Source: Verrucomicrobiota bacterium
Lineage (GTDB): Bacteria > Verrucomicrobiota > Verrucomicrobiia > Limisphaerales > UBA11320
Length of the DNA stretch: 64,000 bases
Direction: 5' to 3'
NCBI GenBank assembly: GCA_016199985.1
Contig: JACQFQ010000030.1
Location: 124,001 to 188,000 of the forward strand
Position numbers and translations under genes: made by a program
In this document: positions 31,585 through 40,864 of the stretch, in pieces
Position numbering within the stretch: the first letter of the stretch is position 1
Layout: each line of letters begins with the position of its first letter
The notes under the pieces: generated by a model
What the model was told of the DNA's origin: nothing
The model's database searches: none
Seen by the model: only the letters and a program-made list of their open reading frames with translations

Positions 31585-32879
31585 GCGTCGCCGCCTCGAA
31601 CACGCCGGGATCTCAACAGTCCCCGGTCTGGTCCCCCGCGCGGATCGTGCTTCTGTTCGCCTTCCTCGGCTGGATGTTCGCCGGGGTGGAGATGTCGCTG
31701 ATGGTCAGCGTCACGCGTCCGGCGATCCACGAGTTTCTCGCGACGACAACAGGTTTGGCGGGGGCGGCGAGCCTGGAGGTGTTGAGCGACGAATGGTACT
31801 CGCGGTTTCTCGTCGCGTTCTTCCTTGGCGCCGCCGCGGGCGGGGGCTTCCTGGGATGGATGGGGGACCGGTTCGGAAGATCTCGAGCCATGGCCTTGAG
31901 CATCCTTGCCTACTCGGTGCTGACGGGAGTCAGCTACTTCGCGCGGAGCGCCGACCAGTTGTTGATCCTGCGATTCCTCGCGTGCATGGGCGTGGGGGGG
32001 ATGTGGCCGAACGGCGTGGCGCTGGTCACGGAAGTCTGGCCGGCGGTGTCGCGTCCCATGCTCGCGGGATTGATCGGCGCCGCGGCGAATGTGGGCTTCT
32101 TGATCCTGGGCGCGATGATGCTGGCGTTCCCGATTCAGAACGACGCATGGCGATGGGTGCTGGTGTTTGGCGGAACCCCGTGCGTGTTGGGCATTGCCGC
32201 GTGGTTCTGCGTGCCGGAGTCGCCCCTGTGGCTGGCCGGTCGGAAAGCCGGGCCCGCGGCTCAGACCCCGTTGACAGCGGTTTTTCGCCCTCCCCTGCTG
32301 CGCGCGACGCTGCTGGGCATCGCGCTCGGGACGGTGCCTCTCATCGGAGGTTGGGCTTCGGGACAACGCCTGATTCCCTGGGCCGCCCAGGTCGGGGAAG
32401 CCCGACACCTCCCCCATCTCAAGGCGATCACCCAGATCATTCAATCGATCGGCGCCGTGGCGGGCTCCCTGGCTGGAGGCTGGCTTGCGGCGAGGTGGGG
32501 CGCGCGACGAAGTTATTTTTGGATCAGCGCTCTCTCTTTGGGCCTCAGCCTTGCGTTGTTCCGGCTGACGCGTCCGGGCGAGCCAGCCTTCTATATCCTG
32601 AGCTTGGCGCTTGGTTTGGTCGCTATCAGCTACTTCGGGTGGCTGCCTTACTATCTTCCCGGCCTGTTTCCGACGGGAGTGCGGGCGACCGGGGCGGGCG
32701 TCGCCTTCAACGCGGGGCGAATCGTCTCGGCGGCTGCGCTGCTTCTCACCGCGAGCCTGTCGAGGTGGTCTGAAGGGGACGTGGGACGCATGGGGTTCGC
32801 CACCTGCTGGATCTATGCGCTCGGCCTGCTCCTGGCGGCGTTGATTCCGCGCGAAAGCAGCCCCGGCAACCCGCGCTGA
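31581..32879 (+). CDS. MFS transporter
   Basis: A 432-residue major facilitator permease with about 12 hydrophobic segments. GWMGDRFGRSRAMALSIL (about 93-110) is the cytoplasmic loop 2-3 MFS motif A (G-x-x-x-DRxGRR type), and GWLAARWGARRSYFW is the loop 8-9 counterpart. FLACMGVGGMWPNGVALVTEVWP resembles sugar/aromatic-acid transporters of the SP/AAHS groups. The start overlaps the DJ-1 stop. Substrate unknown; the periplasmic loop after helix 1 (about 40-65) is longer than usual. Confidence 0.85.
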   Translation: MSVAASNTPGSQQSPVWSPARIVLLFAFLGWMFAGVEMSLMVSVTRPAIHEFLATTTGLAGAASLEVLSDEWYSRFLVAFFLGAAAGGGFLGWMGDRFGRSRAMALSILAYSVLTGVSYFARSADQLLILRFLACMGVGGMWPNGVALVTEVWPAVSRPMLAGLIGAAANVGFLILGAMMLAFPIQNDAWRWVLVFGGTPCVLGIAAWFCVPESPLWLAGRKAGPAAQTPLTAVFRPPLLRATLLGIALGTVPLIGGWASGQRLIPWAAQVGEARHLPHLKAITQIIQSIGAVAGSLAGGWLAARWGARRSYFWISALSLGLSLALFRLTRPGEPAFYILSLALGLVAISYFGWLPYYLPGLFPTGVRATGAGVAFNAGRIVSAAALLLTASLSRWSEGDVGRMGFATCWIYALGLLLAALIPRESSPGNPR

Positions 32880-32921
32880 TAGGGAAGAAAGGCGGGTGCG
32901 CGGCCCCGTTGGTTTATCCAG

Positions 32922-32950
32922 TTGCGCGGCGGCCTTGTTTTTTCTAAAGA
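32922..32950 (+). promoter_or_regulatory. Candidate promoter of the coiled-coil gene
   Basis: TTGCGC (32922-32927), 17-bp spacer, TAAAGA (32945-32950). The ATG at 32957 lies 6 nt after the -10, so the transcript would be leaderless. Both boxes are 3-of-6 matches, so this is tentative. Confidence 0.3.
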
Positions 32951-32956
32951 TTTTGC

Positions 32957-34738
32957 ATGCAACGATTCCTCCGTTATTCGCTGGGCTGCCTGCTCGGGGT
33001 TGGCCTCACTTTGGCACTTCAGGCGCAGACCCTGTCGACCGCGGATCCTGCCGCCGCGCGAGCCCAGGACGAGCTCAGGAAGCGCGCCGAGGAGAATCAG
33101 CGACGCGTGGACAACGCCGCCGCTGAGAAGGCGCGGAGTGAAGAAGAAGTGCGGCTTCGAGCCCTCGACGCCGCGCAGGGGAGGACGACCACGGCTCCTG
33201 GCCCCAGAGTGCGCTACGCCACGAGCTCCCGGCAGAAGCCTTCCACCGGCCCCAGCCGCGAGGAGTTGGAGCGGCGCGATCGCCTGGCCCGGATTGAGCG
33301 CGATGTCGAGCTTCGTAGGGCCGAGCGCGCGGGAGAAAAACCCATTGCGCCCGTCGTTGCGAGTTCTGCCCAAGCCGTGCCTTCCGTTCCTCCGGCGTCC
33401 GGCGTGGCGTCGGCTGACGCCGCGCCCAAACCCGCGGCCAGCGCTCAGGCGGCCCCCGCGAAGCCGGAGTTGAAGAGCGAAGCAAGCGCGCGCCAGCGTT
33501 TGGCCGCGGACCGCGCGAAGCTGGCTTCCGAACGCGAGGCCAAGGCCCAGCGCGTCGCCCACGAGACCGTCCGCAACCAGGCCCCCGCCTCCCCGGCGTC
33601 GCCGTCCACCGCTCGTTCAGCGCAGGTGGCGTCGGCGCGCGCGAGCGCGCTGCCTCCCGACGACGAGCGCAAAGCTCGCGAGATGCTGAAACAGACCTTG
33701 CAGGACTTGGAGAAGGAGGAGGCGGCGAAGAAGAAGCCCGGCGCGAAGCCCTCGGCCAAGCCCGCCACCGGAACGAAGTCGCTGGCCGACGTCGCGGCTG
33801 AGAATGAACAGCGTCGGAAGCAGGAGTTGGAAGCGCGCGAGGCCGCCAAGCGAGCCAAGGAAGACGCGAAGGCGAAGGCGGAACAGGCCAGGAAGTCCGA
33901 CGCCGCGGCAAAGACCGACCCGACGAAAAAGGCGGAGGCGGCCGCGAAGGCCGAGCAAGCCCGCCAAGCCGAGGCCAAGGCGCGCGCTGATCACGCGCGC
34001 ATGGAAGCCAAGGCCAAGGAGGATCGCCTCGCCGCGGAGAAGGCGAAAACGGAGAAGGCCAAGCAGGCGAAGCTCGCCGAGGACAAAGCCCGCGAGGACA
34101 AAGCGCGTCTTGAGGCCAAGACCAAGGCCGATCAGATGGCCGCGGAGAAAGCCAAGGCGGATCAGGCCCGTCTCGAGACTCGGAAACAGCAGGAGCGGGC
34201 TCAGGCGGAGCTGAAGGCTAAGAAGGACCAGATTCGGGAGCAGAAGGCTCAGGCGGAGCGAGCGCAGTCTGAAGCCAAGGCGCGCGAGGAGAAGACCCGG
34301 GCGGAGGCCGCCTTCCGGAAGGAACAGGAGAGTCGCCAGGCCGTCGCACAGAAGGAGAAGGCGGCTGCCGAGAAAGCCGAGGCCGAGAAGGCCCGTCAGG
34401 CCAAGCTGGCCGCTGAGGCAAAGGCCAAAGTCCAGCAGGAGTCGCAACAGAAAACGCAGGGGGCGGCTAAGCCGGCCGTCGCCGCCAAGGCTGCGCCTGA
34501 AAAGCCGGCCTCCGTCAAGGAGAAGGATCAAAAGGTCGCGTCGACGGGCGGTTCCTCAAAACCGAACTCCTCGGGCAAGGCCAAGAACGCTGAAGCGTCG
34601 GCCCCGGCCCCGGCGCCGACCGGGAAGATGGCGAAGCTGCAGGAACTGCTCAAGGCCTACAGCCGCTCAGACAATCCCATCTCCGCCGAGGAGTACCATC
34701 GCGAGCGCGCACGGATCATCGCCGACCCCAGTCAATAG
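32957..34738 (+). CDS. Exported Lys/Ala/Glu-rich coiled-coil protein with SHOCT-like tail
   Basis: A 593-residue protein: signal peptide (FLRYSLGCLLGVGLTLALQAQ, cut near residue 24), then about 500 residues of Ala/Lys/Glu/Arg-rich, mostly alpha-helical sequence with many AKAKA, EKARQAK and EAKAR repeats, like TolA or a periplasmic rod. A Pro-rich stretch lies at about 100-170. The C-terminal 32 residues (MAKLQELLKAYSRSDNPISAEEYHRERARII) resemble a SHOCT domain, a short helical oligomerisation motif usually found at protein ends. A structural, envelope-spanning role is inferred. Low complexity limits similarity-based naming. It is followed by a strong hairpin. Confidence 0.75.
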   Translation: MQRFLRYSLGCLLGVGLTLALQAQTLSTADPAAARAQDELRKRAEENQRRVDNAAAEKARSEEEVRLRALDAAQGRTTTAPGPRVRYATSSRQKPSTGPSREELERRDRLARIERDVELRRAERAGEKPIAPVVASSAQAVPSVPPASGVASADAAPKPAASAQAAPAKPELKSEASARQRLAADRAKLASEREAKAQRVAHETVRNQAPASPASPSTARSAQVASARASALPPDDERKAREMLKQTLQDLEKEEAAKKKPGAKPSAKPATGTKSLADVAAENEQRRKQELEAREAAKRAKEDAKAKAEQARKSDAAAKTDPTKKAEAAAKAEQARQAEAKARADHARMEAKAKEDRLAAEKAKTEKAKQAKLAEDKAREDKARLEAKTKADQMAAEKAKADQARLETRKQQERAQAELKAKKDQIREQKAQAERAQSEAKAREEKTRAEAAFRKEQESRQAVAQKEKAAAEKAEAEKARQAKLAAEAKAKVQQESQQKTQGAAKPAVAAKAAPEKPASVKEKDQKVASTGGSSKPNSSGKAKNAEASAPAPAPTGKMAKLQELLKAYSRSDNPISAEEYHRERARIIADPSQ

Positions 34739-34775
34739 TCTTCGAAACCACCCCGCGCATTCCGTGTTCGGGGAG

Positions 34776-34806
34776 GACGGTCCGCGACAAGAGGTCGCGG
34801 ACCGTC
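34776..34806 (+). terminator. Strong hairpin, likely terminator
   Basis: A 13-bp perfect stem (GACGGTCCGCGAC / GTCGCGGACCGTC) with loop AAGAG, 38 bp after the coiled-coil gene. There is no clear U tract after it, so termination efficiency is uncertain. Confidence 0.65.
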
Positions 34807-34840
34807 AAGCCGGTCTTTCGCCGATGTCCGGACCCTTGGG

Positions 34841-34869
34841 TTGATCTCTCCGTTTCCCTTTGGCATAAC
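34841..34869 (+). promoter_or_regulatory. Candidate lysA promoter
   Basis: TTGATC (34841-34846), a 17-bp spacer and CATAAC (34864-34869). The start codon at 34878 is 8 nt after the -10, so the mRNA would be leaderless or nearly so. Each box matches consensus at 4 of 6. Confidence 0.5.
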
Positions 34870-34877
34870 AGCGCGCC

Positions 34878-36176
34878 ATGCACGATTTCCACTACGTTGG
34901 TTCCGAGCTTTACTGCGAGGGCGTTCCCATCAAGACCCTCGTGGAACGGCACGGAACTCCCCTCTACGTTTACTCCCAGCACACGCTCACGGATCACTTC
35001 CAAAAACTGGATCGCGCCCTTTCGCCGTTGAATCACCTGATCTGCTACGCGATGAAGGCCAACTCCAACCAGGCCGTGATGCGAACGCTCGCCAACCTCG
35101 GCAGCGGTTTCGACACTGTGAGCGAAGGAGAGCTGCGGCGCGTGATCGCCGCCGGCGGGAAGGTCAACCAATGCGTCTTCGCCGGAGTGGGGAAGACCGA
35201 AACGGAGATCGAGTTCGCTCTCAGGCAGGGGATTTACTGCTTCAACGTGGAGAGCGAGCCGGAGCTGGCGCGGATCAACCGAGTCGCCGAGCGGCTGCGG
35301 AAGACGGCGCCGATCGCGGTGCGCGTGAACCCGAACGTGGACGCCGGAACCCACGCCAAGATCACCACGGGGACCTACGAGAACAAATTCGGAATCGCTT
35401 TCGAGAAGGTGGAGGGCGTCTACGCCCGCGCCGCGAAGCTGAGGCACTTGCGGCTCCTCGGAATCCAGATGCACATCGGCTCCCAGCTGACGGAGGTCGC
35501 GCCGTTCGAGAAGGCGGTCCGCAAGCTGGCGCCTCTCGCCGCCAAGCTCGCGGTGAAATACGGTTTCGAGTTCATCAGTATCGGAGGCGGCCTGGGGATC
35601 GTCTATCAGCCCGCGCTGGAGAGCGGCAGCCAGACTTGGTGGAAAACCACCGCCGCCCGAAAGATACTCACCCCTTCCATTTACGCATCCACCCTGGTGC
35701 CGCTGCTGCAGCCGCTCGGCCTGCGCGTGCTTCTCGAGCCGGGCCGATTCATCGTCGGGAACGCGGGCGCGCTCATCACTCGCGTCGAGTACGTGAAGCG
35801 AACGGGCAAAAAGAACTTCGTGATCGTGGACGCCGCGATGAATGATCTCATCCGCCCCGCGTTTTACGATTCATTCCACGAGATCGTGCCGCTCCAGAGC
35901 AAGGGCAGCGGCCGCATCGCCAGCGATGTCGTGGGCCCCATCTGCGAGTCCGGAGACTACTTCGCCAAGGATCGCGCGCTGCCGAAGGTGGGCGAGGGCG
36001 ACCACCTCGCGCTGCTGAGCGCCGGCGCGTACGGCGCGGTCATGGGCTCCAACTATAATAGCCGCTCGCTCGCCGCCGAGGTGCTGGTCCATGACAAGGA
36101 TTCCGCCGTGGTGCGGGCGCGCCAGGATCTGAAGGAGATCTGGAAACACGAAACCATCCCCGCCTGGCTGAGATGA
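34878..36176 (+). CDS. lysA: Diaminopimelate decarboxylase
   Basis: A 432-residue PLP enzyme that removes CO2 from meso-diaminopimelate to make lysine, the last step of the pathway. Lys60 in CYAMKAN carries the PLP Schiff base. HIGSQ (about 199), GGGLGI (about 238), EPGRFIVGNAG (about 295) and CESGDYF (about 352) are the expected PLP- and substrate-binding segments. The length fits the family. It converges with the cytochrome gene 7 bp away. Preceded by a hairpin and a possible promoter. Confidence 0.95.
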   Translation: MHDFHYVGSELYCEGVPIKTLVERHGTPLYVYSQHTLTDHFQKLDRALSPLNHLICYAMKANSNQAVMRTLANLGSGFDTVSEGELRRVIAAGGKVNQCVFAGVGKTETEIEFALRQGIYCFNVESEPELARINRVAERLRKTAPIAVRVNPNVDAGTHAKITTGTYENKFGIAFEKVEGVYARAAKLRHLRLLGIQMHIGSQLTEVAPFEKAVRKLAPLAAKLAVKYGFEFISIGGGLGIVYQPALESGSQTWWKTTAARKILTPSIYASTLVPLLQPLGLRVLLEPGRFIVGNAGALITRVEYVKRTGKKNFVIVDAAMNDLIRPAFYDSFHEIVPLQSKGSGRIASDVVGPICESGDYFAKDRALPKVGEGDHLALLSAGAYGAVMGSNYNSRSLAAEVLVHDKDSAVVRARQDLKEIWKHETIPAWLR

Positions 36177-36183
36177 CGCCCGC

Positions 36184-39100
36184 TTATTTGGCAAGGTCGA
36201 GTTGCCGGAGGTGCGCGTAGAGGTCGGCGATGTCCTGCGAGTTCAGCCCGTCCAGCAGTCCTTCGGGCATGATGGAATCGTCGGCCTGACGACGGTAAGC
36301 GATGTCCTGCTCCGCGATCCGCTCGGTGCGCCCATCCGCGCCGCGGAGGATGACGCCGTCCGCCGAGAAGAACGCGACGAGGCCCAAATGCTGAACGCCA
36401 TCCCTCGTTTCGATCAACGTCGCGCGATAAGCCTCGGCGATTTCGCGGCTCGGGTAACGGATCTGGTTGAACAAATCGCGCGGCGACCAGCGGCGCGTGA
36501 CGCCCGCAAGGTCCGGCCCGATGTTCGAGTTCGCCCCATGGCAGGCCTGGCATCGCCGCCCGTCGAACAGCCGCTGGCCCGCCTGAGGATTGCCCTTCTC
36601 CCACTCCACTTTTCGCAGGAACGCCTCCCACTCCACCGAACTGCCGCGGCGAGCGAGCGTGGTTCGGCCCAGGAGGGGATACTGCGCGGCGCACGCGTCG
36701 ACAATTGCCTGGCAGATGTGGGACACGGTCGCCGGGTCGGCGCCGGGGTCCGGGGCCGCGAAGGCTTTTCCCGTCAGCTGATTGATCAGCCGGATGGTTT
36801 GAGCCATGGAAATCTCCTTCGAAGGGGTCTGAGAGAGACGCCCCAACAGCCGCAGCGCCTCTCCAACTTCGCTCTCCGCTCCGGCTTGGCGAGGGAGCGA
36901 CAGCCAGGCGTCGAGCGCGGCGCGCGCGACCTCCGGGCGATTTGAAGCCAGGCCTGCGACAAACTTCTCGCGATCGATGGGCTGCGGCTCCTTCGCCAGC
37001 GCCAGGATCAGGCTGTCCCGCAAATCCGTCTGGCGCCACTGCGCCCGTATCGCGGCGCGGGTCTCCGTCGCGGGCAGTGTTCCCAGGAGCCTGACGACAT
37101 CCTCATTCCACGGATAGGCCGGCTCGGCCCGCAGCGCGCCTAGCAGCCCCCGCCCCGCCTTCTGGCGCGCGGGAAACTCGAGCGATAGAAGAAGCGCCAG
37201 GTTTTCCGGACGGGTCCATCCTGGCGATCGCAGAATCTGCTCTCCCAGCTCCGCGTCGCGCCGCAGCAGCGCGACGTGCAACTCCTGCAATCGCTCCTGC
37301 CAGGTTTGCTTCGGCCTCGCGTCTTCGCGGCCCATCTTCTGTCCGAGTCCAAGAATCGCCAGCGCCACCCGCTCCGTGTGGCGGGGATCCTTTGTGGGCT
37401 TGAGCCGCGAGAGGACCGCGAGGTAGTGGAAATCGGATGAAGCGTCGGAGCGCGCGTGGATGCGATCGAGGATGAGCGCGGCCGTGGTCGGGGACGGGTC
37501 GGCGAGCATCGCCAGCAACCGCGCCGTCTCCGAAATGAGAAGCGCGTGCTGTGTGCTGAGATACGGCCGGGCTGTTTCCAGCATCCGCCCCCGGATCGGG
37601 CTGGGGTCTGGCGGCGGAAAGGCGGCCTCGTAGGCGGTGAGCGCCTCGACGGAAGGGTCGTGGATTCTCCAGCCGCCCATGCCCTGTTGGAGAAGCATCA
37701 CGCCTATCAACTTTTCCTCCGCGGTCTGGGCGGTTTTGAGCGATTGCAGCGTGTGGTTGAGGAGGGATTGGTTCAGTCCGTTCGTGGGGAACCGCGCGCT
37801 GACCGCCAGCGAGCAGGCGAGCTGCGACGTCGCTCCACCCCTCATGAGGCTTGCGTAGTAGGCCTTCCAATTCTCGAGTGGGAGGAAGGCCGCCAGTTGC
37901 GCGGCCAGCTGGCGGAGACGTTTTTCGGGGCTGGTCGCGTTGGCCAGGGCCGCCTGGGCGACCAGGGGAGCGCCGACACCCTCGACCTGCTCGGCGATCG
38001 CTTCCAGAGCGTTCCGGCGAGCCAACGGGCTCGCGTCCAGCGCAAGGTCCAGGAGCACGGGCGCGAAGTCGGCGCAGGGGCTGCGTCCCAGGGACCACGC
38101 GACTCGCGCGCGCACAAACGGGGAGCCGGTCTTGGCCGCTTGTCGCGCAGTGCCGGTCATGAGCCCTCCATGGACCTCGGTGAGAACCTCGATGGCCCGG
38201 ATACGCAAGGAGTCGGGCCAGGCGGCGTTCAGCACCGCCGCGTCGAAGGGGGCGGCGCCCATTCGCATCGCCATCGGCCTCCAGAAAGCGCGGCACCACG
38301 CGTCGAGAGGTTGCGGAGGGATGAGCGCCAGCTCCGCGTCCGTGGCGGCGCGGCTCACCCAATTCGTCGCCAGCGACATCCTTGCCGGATCCGCCGTGTA
38401 TTGTATCCGGTACACCGCCCCCCGGGTTTTTCGGCCGCCGATCGAGATCAAGAGGGCCCCATCCGGAGCCACCGCGGCGTCGGTCGGGGCAAACCCGGCC
38501 GTGCCCATCGGCTCGAGAAACAATTCCGCGGGCATGTCATAGGTCGCGCCCGATGGCTCGGTGGGAGCGAACCACACGCGGCCGAACGTCCAATCCAGAA
38601 GGAACAGCCCGTTCTGATACGCAGGCGGGAACTGGTAGTGTCGATAGGCGACCACGCCCGTCGGCGAGCCGCGGCCCATGTCGCGGAGCATCGGTATCGT
38701 AAAAGGATCCACGTCCGGTCGATGAAAGCTCCTCAGATATCCCGGGAGCCGCCATCCGTGATGGCCGGCGTACGCGATGTGGTAGAGCCGCGTCGGAGTG
38801 TACCAAGGCAGCCTCCACTCCCGCTCCACATCGCTGTCGTACGTGAGCAGGTCGCCAGCCCAATTGAAGTCGAAGTCGTAGGGGTTGCGAAATCCGTGCG
38901 CGAAAACCCCCAGCGCCGTGAAGTCGGGCGAGAATCGGATGAGCGCGCCAGCCTCCGGGGATCGGATCGGGGATCGCGGATCGGTCAGCAATCCGGCGTG
39001 AACTTCCGCGTCGTTGCCTGCCATCAGAAACCAGCTCCCATCGGGCCCCTGCCGAATGGCGTGCGCGCCGTGCTCGCCGGTTTTGAGAGAGAGCAGCTTC

Positions 39101-39561
39101 GTCGCGGGTCCGTCCGCCACCCCGTCTCCGTTGGCGTCCGTGAACCGCCAGAGACCCCCGTCTCCGACGAAATAGAGATTGGGCCCATCGAAGCAGAGGC
39201 CCATCCCTCCGGACTTCGAGACCGCGTAGTCGACGGCGATGTCGGCGCGTCCATCGAGGTTGGTGTCGATCAATGTCCGGATGTAGCCGGGGCCGGTCAC
39301 CACCACGCGTCCCAGCGCGTCGAGGGTCATGGCTTGGATGTCGTCGGCCAGCCGCTCCGACGCGTACTCGGCGATGCTGAATCCCGCCGCGAGACGAACG
39401 CCGAGATCCGGACGCTCGATCAACGCGCCGGCGCGCGCCAGTCCGGTGGCGCCGAGGATCGCGAGCCAGCAGAGCGCGGCCCCGAGCGCCAACCGAGGGC
39501 GCGCGCGATCCCGGCGCGGTTGACGATCACCGTGCGTTGGGGCGTCGGCGATACTTCTCAT
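36184..39561 (-). CDS. PVC-type cytochrome c and propeller-like protein
   Basis: A 1125-residue exported protein. A signal-like stretch (ALGAALCWLAILGATGLARA) starts near residue 26. The N-terminal half is a PVC-type membrane-bound dehydrogenase/propeller-like domain (LADDIQAMTLDALGRVVVTGPGYIRTLID, DLNGDG-like DANGDGVADGPA). The middle is HEAT-like helical repeats. The C-terminal 130 residues are a cytochrome c: CQACH heme site (about 1005), and IMPEGLL for the axial Met. Planctomycetes and verrucomicrobia carry many such proteins for periplasmic oxidation of carbohydrate-derived substrates. The start overlaps the end of the amidohydrolase gene by 35 nt, suggesting one message. The substrate is unknown. 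Confidence 0.88.
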   Translation of the reverse strand: MRSIADAPTHGDRQPRRDRARPRLALGAALCWLAILGATGLARAGALIERPDLGVRLAAGFSIAEYASERLADDIQAMTLDALGRVVVTGPGYIRTLIDTNLDGRADIAVDYAVSKSGGMGLCFDGPNLYFVGDGGLWRFTDANGDGVADGPATKLLSLKTGEHGAHAIRQGPDGSWFLMAGNDAEVHAGLLTDPRSPIRSPEAGALIRFSPDFTALGVFAHGFRNPYDFDFNWAGDLLTYDSDVEREWRLPWYTPTRLYHIAYAGHHGWRLPGYLRSFHRPDVDPFTIPMLRDMGRGSPTGVVAYRHYQFPPAYQNGLFLLDWTFGRVWFAPTEPSGATYDMPAELFLEPMGTAGFAPTDAAVAPDGALLISIGGRKTRGAVYRIQYTADPARMSLATNWVSRAATDAELALIPPQPLDAWCRAFWRPMAMRMGAAPFDAAVLNAAWPDSLRIRAIEVLTEVHGGLMTGTARQAAKTGSPFVRARVAWSLGRSPCADFAPVLLDLALDASPLARRNALEAIAEQVEGVGAPLVAQAALANATSPEKRLRQLAAQLAAFLPLENWKAYYASLMRGGATSQLACSLAVSARFPTNGLNQSLLNHTLQSLKTAQTAEEKLIGVMLLQQGMGGWRIHDPSVEALTAYEAAFPPPDPSPIRGRMLETARPYLSTQHALLISETARLLAMLADPSPTTAALILDRIHARSDASSDFHYLAVLSRLKPTKDPRHTERVALAILGLGQKMGREDARPKQTWQERLQELHVALLRRDAELGEQILRSPGWTRPENLALLLSLEFPARQKAGRGLLGALRAEPAYPWNEDVVRLLGTLPATETRAAIRAQWRQTDLRDSLILALAKEPQPIDREKFVAGLASNRPEVARAALDAWLSLPRQAGAESEVGEALRLLGRLSQTPSKEISMAQTIRLINQLTGKAFAAPDPGADPATVSHICQAIVDACAAQYPLLGRTTLARRGSSVEWEAFLRKVEWEKGNPQAGQRLFDGRRCQACHGANSNIGPDLAGVTRRWSPRDLFNQIRYPSREIAEAYRATLIETRDGVQHLGLVAFFSADGVILRGADGRTERIAEQDIAYRRQADDSIMPEGLLDGLNSQDIADLYAHLRQLDLAK

Positions 39562-40864
39562 AGAGGCGGGTGTGGCGGGTTTCGAGGCTCGACGGCTGAC
39601 CCGCGATCCACATGCGCGTCACATGAGATCGAATGTCGAGCAGGTCGCCGTCGGTCGCGATCAGCGTCGCCTCCTTCCCCTTCTCGATCGAGCCCAGCCG
39701 ATCGGCGACCCCAAACATTTTCGCCGGGTTCAGCGTGATGGTCTTGAGGGCGTCCTCGCGGCGCATGCCGTAGGCCACGGCCTGCGCCGCGTGATACGGA
39801 AGGTTGCGGATCTCCGTTTCGCTCATCTCCCCCGTTCCGGCGCTGAGGGCGATCGTCACGCCCGCCTGCTGCAACGCGGCCGGCGCATGGTACAAGTGGT
39901 CGTAGGGCTCCGTGTCGCGCAGCGAGCGCGTGAACACATGCTCGAAAATCACGGAGACCTGGTTGCTGGCGAGCAGGGAAGCGGCGAGCGAGGCGTCCCG
40001 CCCGCCCGAGATGATCAGCCGCAGCTGATTGGTTCTGGCCCATTGCACGGCGGCCTGGATCGCGCGCAAGTCGTCGGCGTGCACGACGACGGGAATGTCC
40101 CCGCGAAGGCAGGGCCGCATCGCCTCCCACGCGGGCTGCGGGCGGACCTCGGCGTTGTTGTCCCGGGCCCGGACATAGGCGGCGGCGTCCTGGAAGAAGC
40201 TCTCGAGTTGGGCCAGATCCTTGCGGCGGTCCTTGGCGAGGTCCTCGGGCGATTTCCATTTCGCCTTGTCGCGAAACTGATCCTTCGGCGTTGTGTCGAG
40301 ATTCATCTCAGGCCACTCGACATGCAACGCCAGCGGCTTCTTCGCCACCATCAGCTCCATCGTCCAGCCTTCGAGCGCCACCAGCCCGGAATGCCCGGCG
40401 ATCAGGCCGCCTTGCGGCGTGGGGACGATGTGAGCGATTCCATTGGCGCGCGCCACCGGGATGAGCTCGGAGTCGGGGTTCATCGCGATCCAAGAGCGCA
40501 CGTCGGGATTGAACTTTCCCACTTCGCGCATGTCGTGCGTGGCGCGTATCGCTCCGATTTCCGTGAGACCCAGCGCCGTCGACGCCGCGATCAATCCGGG
40601 ATAGACGTGCTGTCCTGTGAGATCGACCGAGACGGCCTCGGGCGCGTCGATTCTTTCGCCCACATCCTGGATCTTCGCGTCCTTGATCCAGATCTGTCCG
40701 GGGCTGATCACGGATCCGGACACCGTGTGGATCACCGCTCCCTTGATCAGGATGTTCTCGGCGCCCAGGCGTCGCGGCGCCCCGCAAAACGCAAGCGCCA
40801 GAGCGATGCCGATGCAGGCGTGGATCCGTGGGAGAAAGGCGCGATGCGACGGGCTTGGAATCAT
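39527..40864 (-). CDS. Exported amidohydrolase-family protein, degenerate metal site
   Basis: A 445-residue amidohydrolase-like protein with a signal peptide (IHACIGIALALAFCGA). ILIKGAVIHTVSGSVISPGQIWIKDAKI and LTGQHVYPGLIAAST are the N-terminal beta-sandwich and the entry to the barrel. In active relatives HxH metal ligands follow GLID; here GLIAASTALG has none, so this part lacks the first metal ligands. NPAKMFGVADRLGSIEKGKEATLIA is the typical C-terminal motif. The start at 40864 overlaps the previous stop (ATGA). The protein probably works with the two-domain amidohydrolase next to it. Activity is doubtful. Confidence 0.72.
   Translation of the reverse strand: MIPSPSHRAFLPRIHACIGIALALAFCGAPRRLGAENILIKGAVIHTVSGSVISPGQIWIKDAKIQDVGERIDAPEAVSVDLTGQHVYPGLIAASTALGLTEIGAIRATHDMREVGKFNPDVRSWIAMNPDSELIPVARANGIAHIVPTPQGGLIAGHSGLVALEGWTMELMVAKKPLALHVEWPEMNLDTTPKDQFRDKAKWKSPEDLAKDRRKDLAQLESFFQDAAAYVRARDNNAEVRPQPAWEAMRPCLRGDIPVVVHADDLRAIQAAVQWARTNQLRLIISGGRDASLAASLLASNQVSVIFEHVFTRSLRDTEPYDHLYHAPAALQQAGVTIALSAGTGEMSETEIRNLPYHAAQAVAYGMRREDALKTITLNPAKMFGVADRLGSIEKGKEATLIATDGDLLDIRSHVTRMWIAGQPSSLETRHTRLYEKYRRRPNAR

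Noticed and set aside
37456..39738. Long plus-strand open frame opposite the cytochrome gene
   Set aside because: Antisense to a gene with a heme motif; low-complexity Arg/Gly/Ala content, no start signal.
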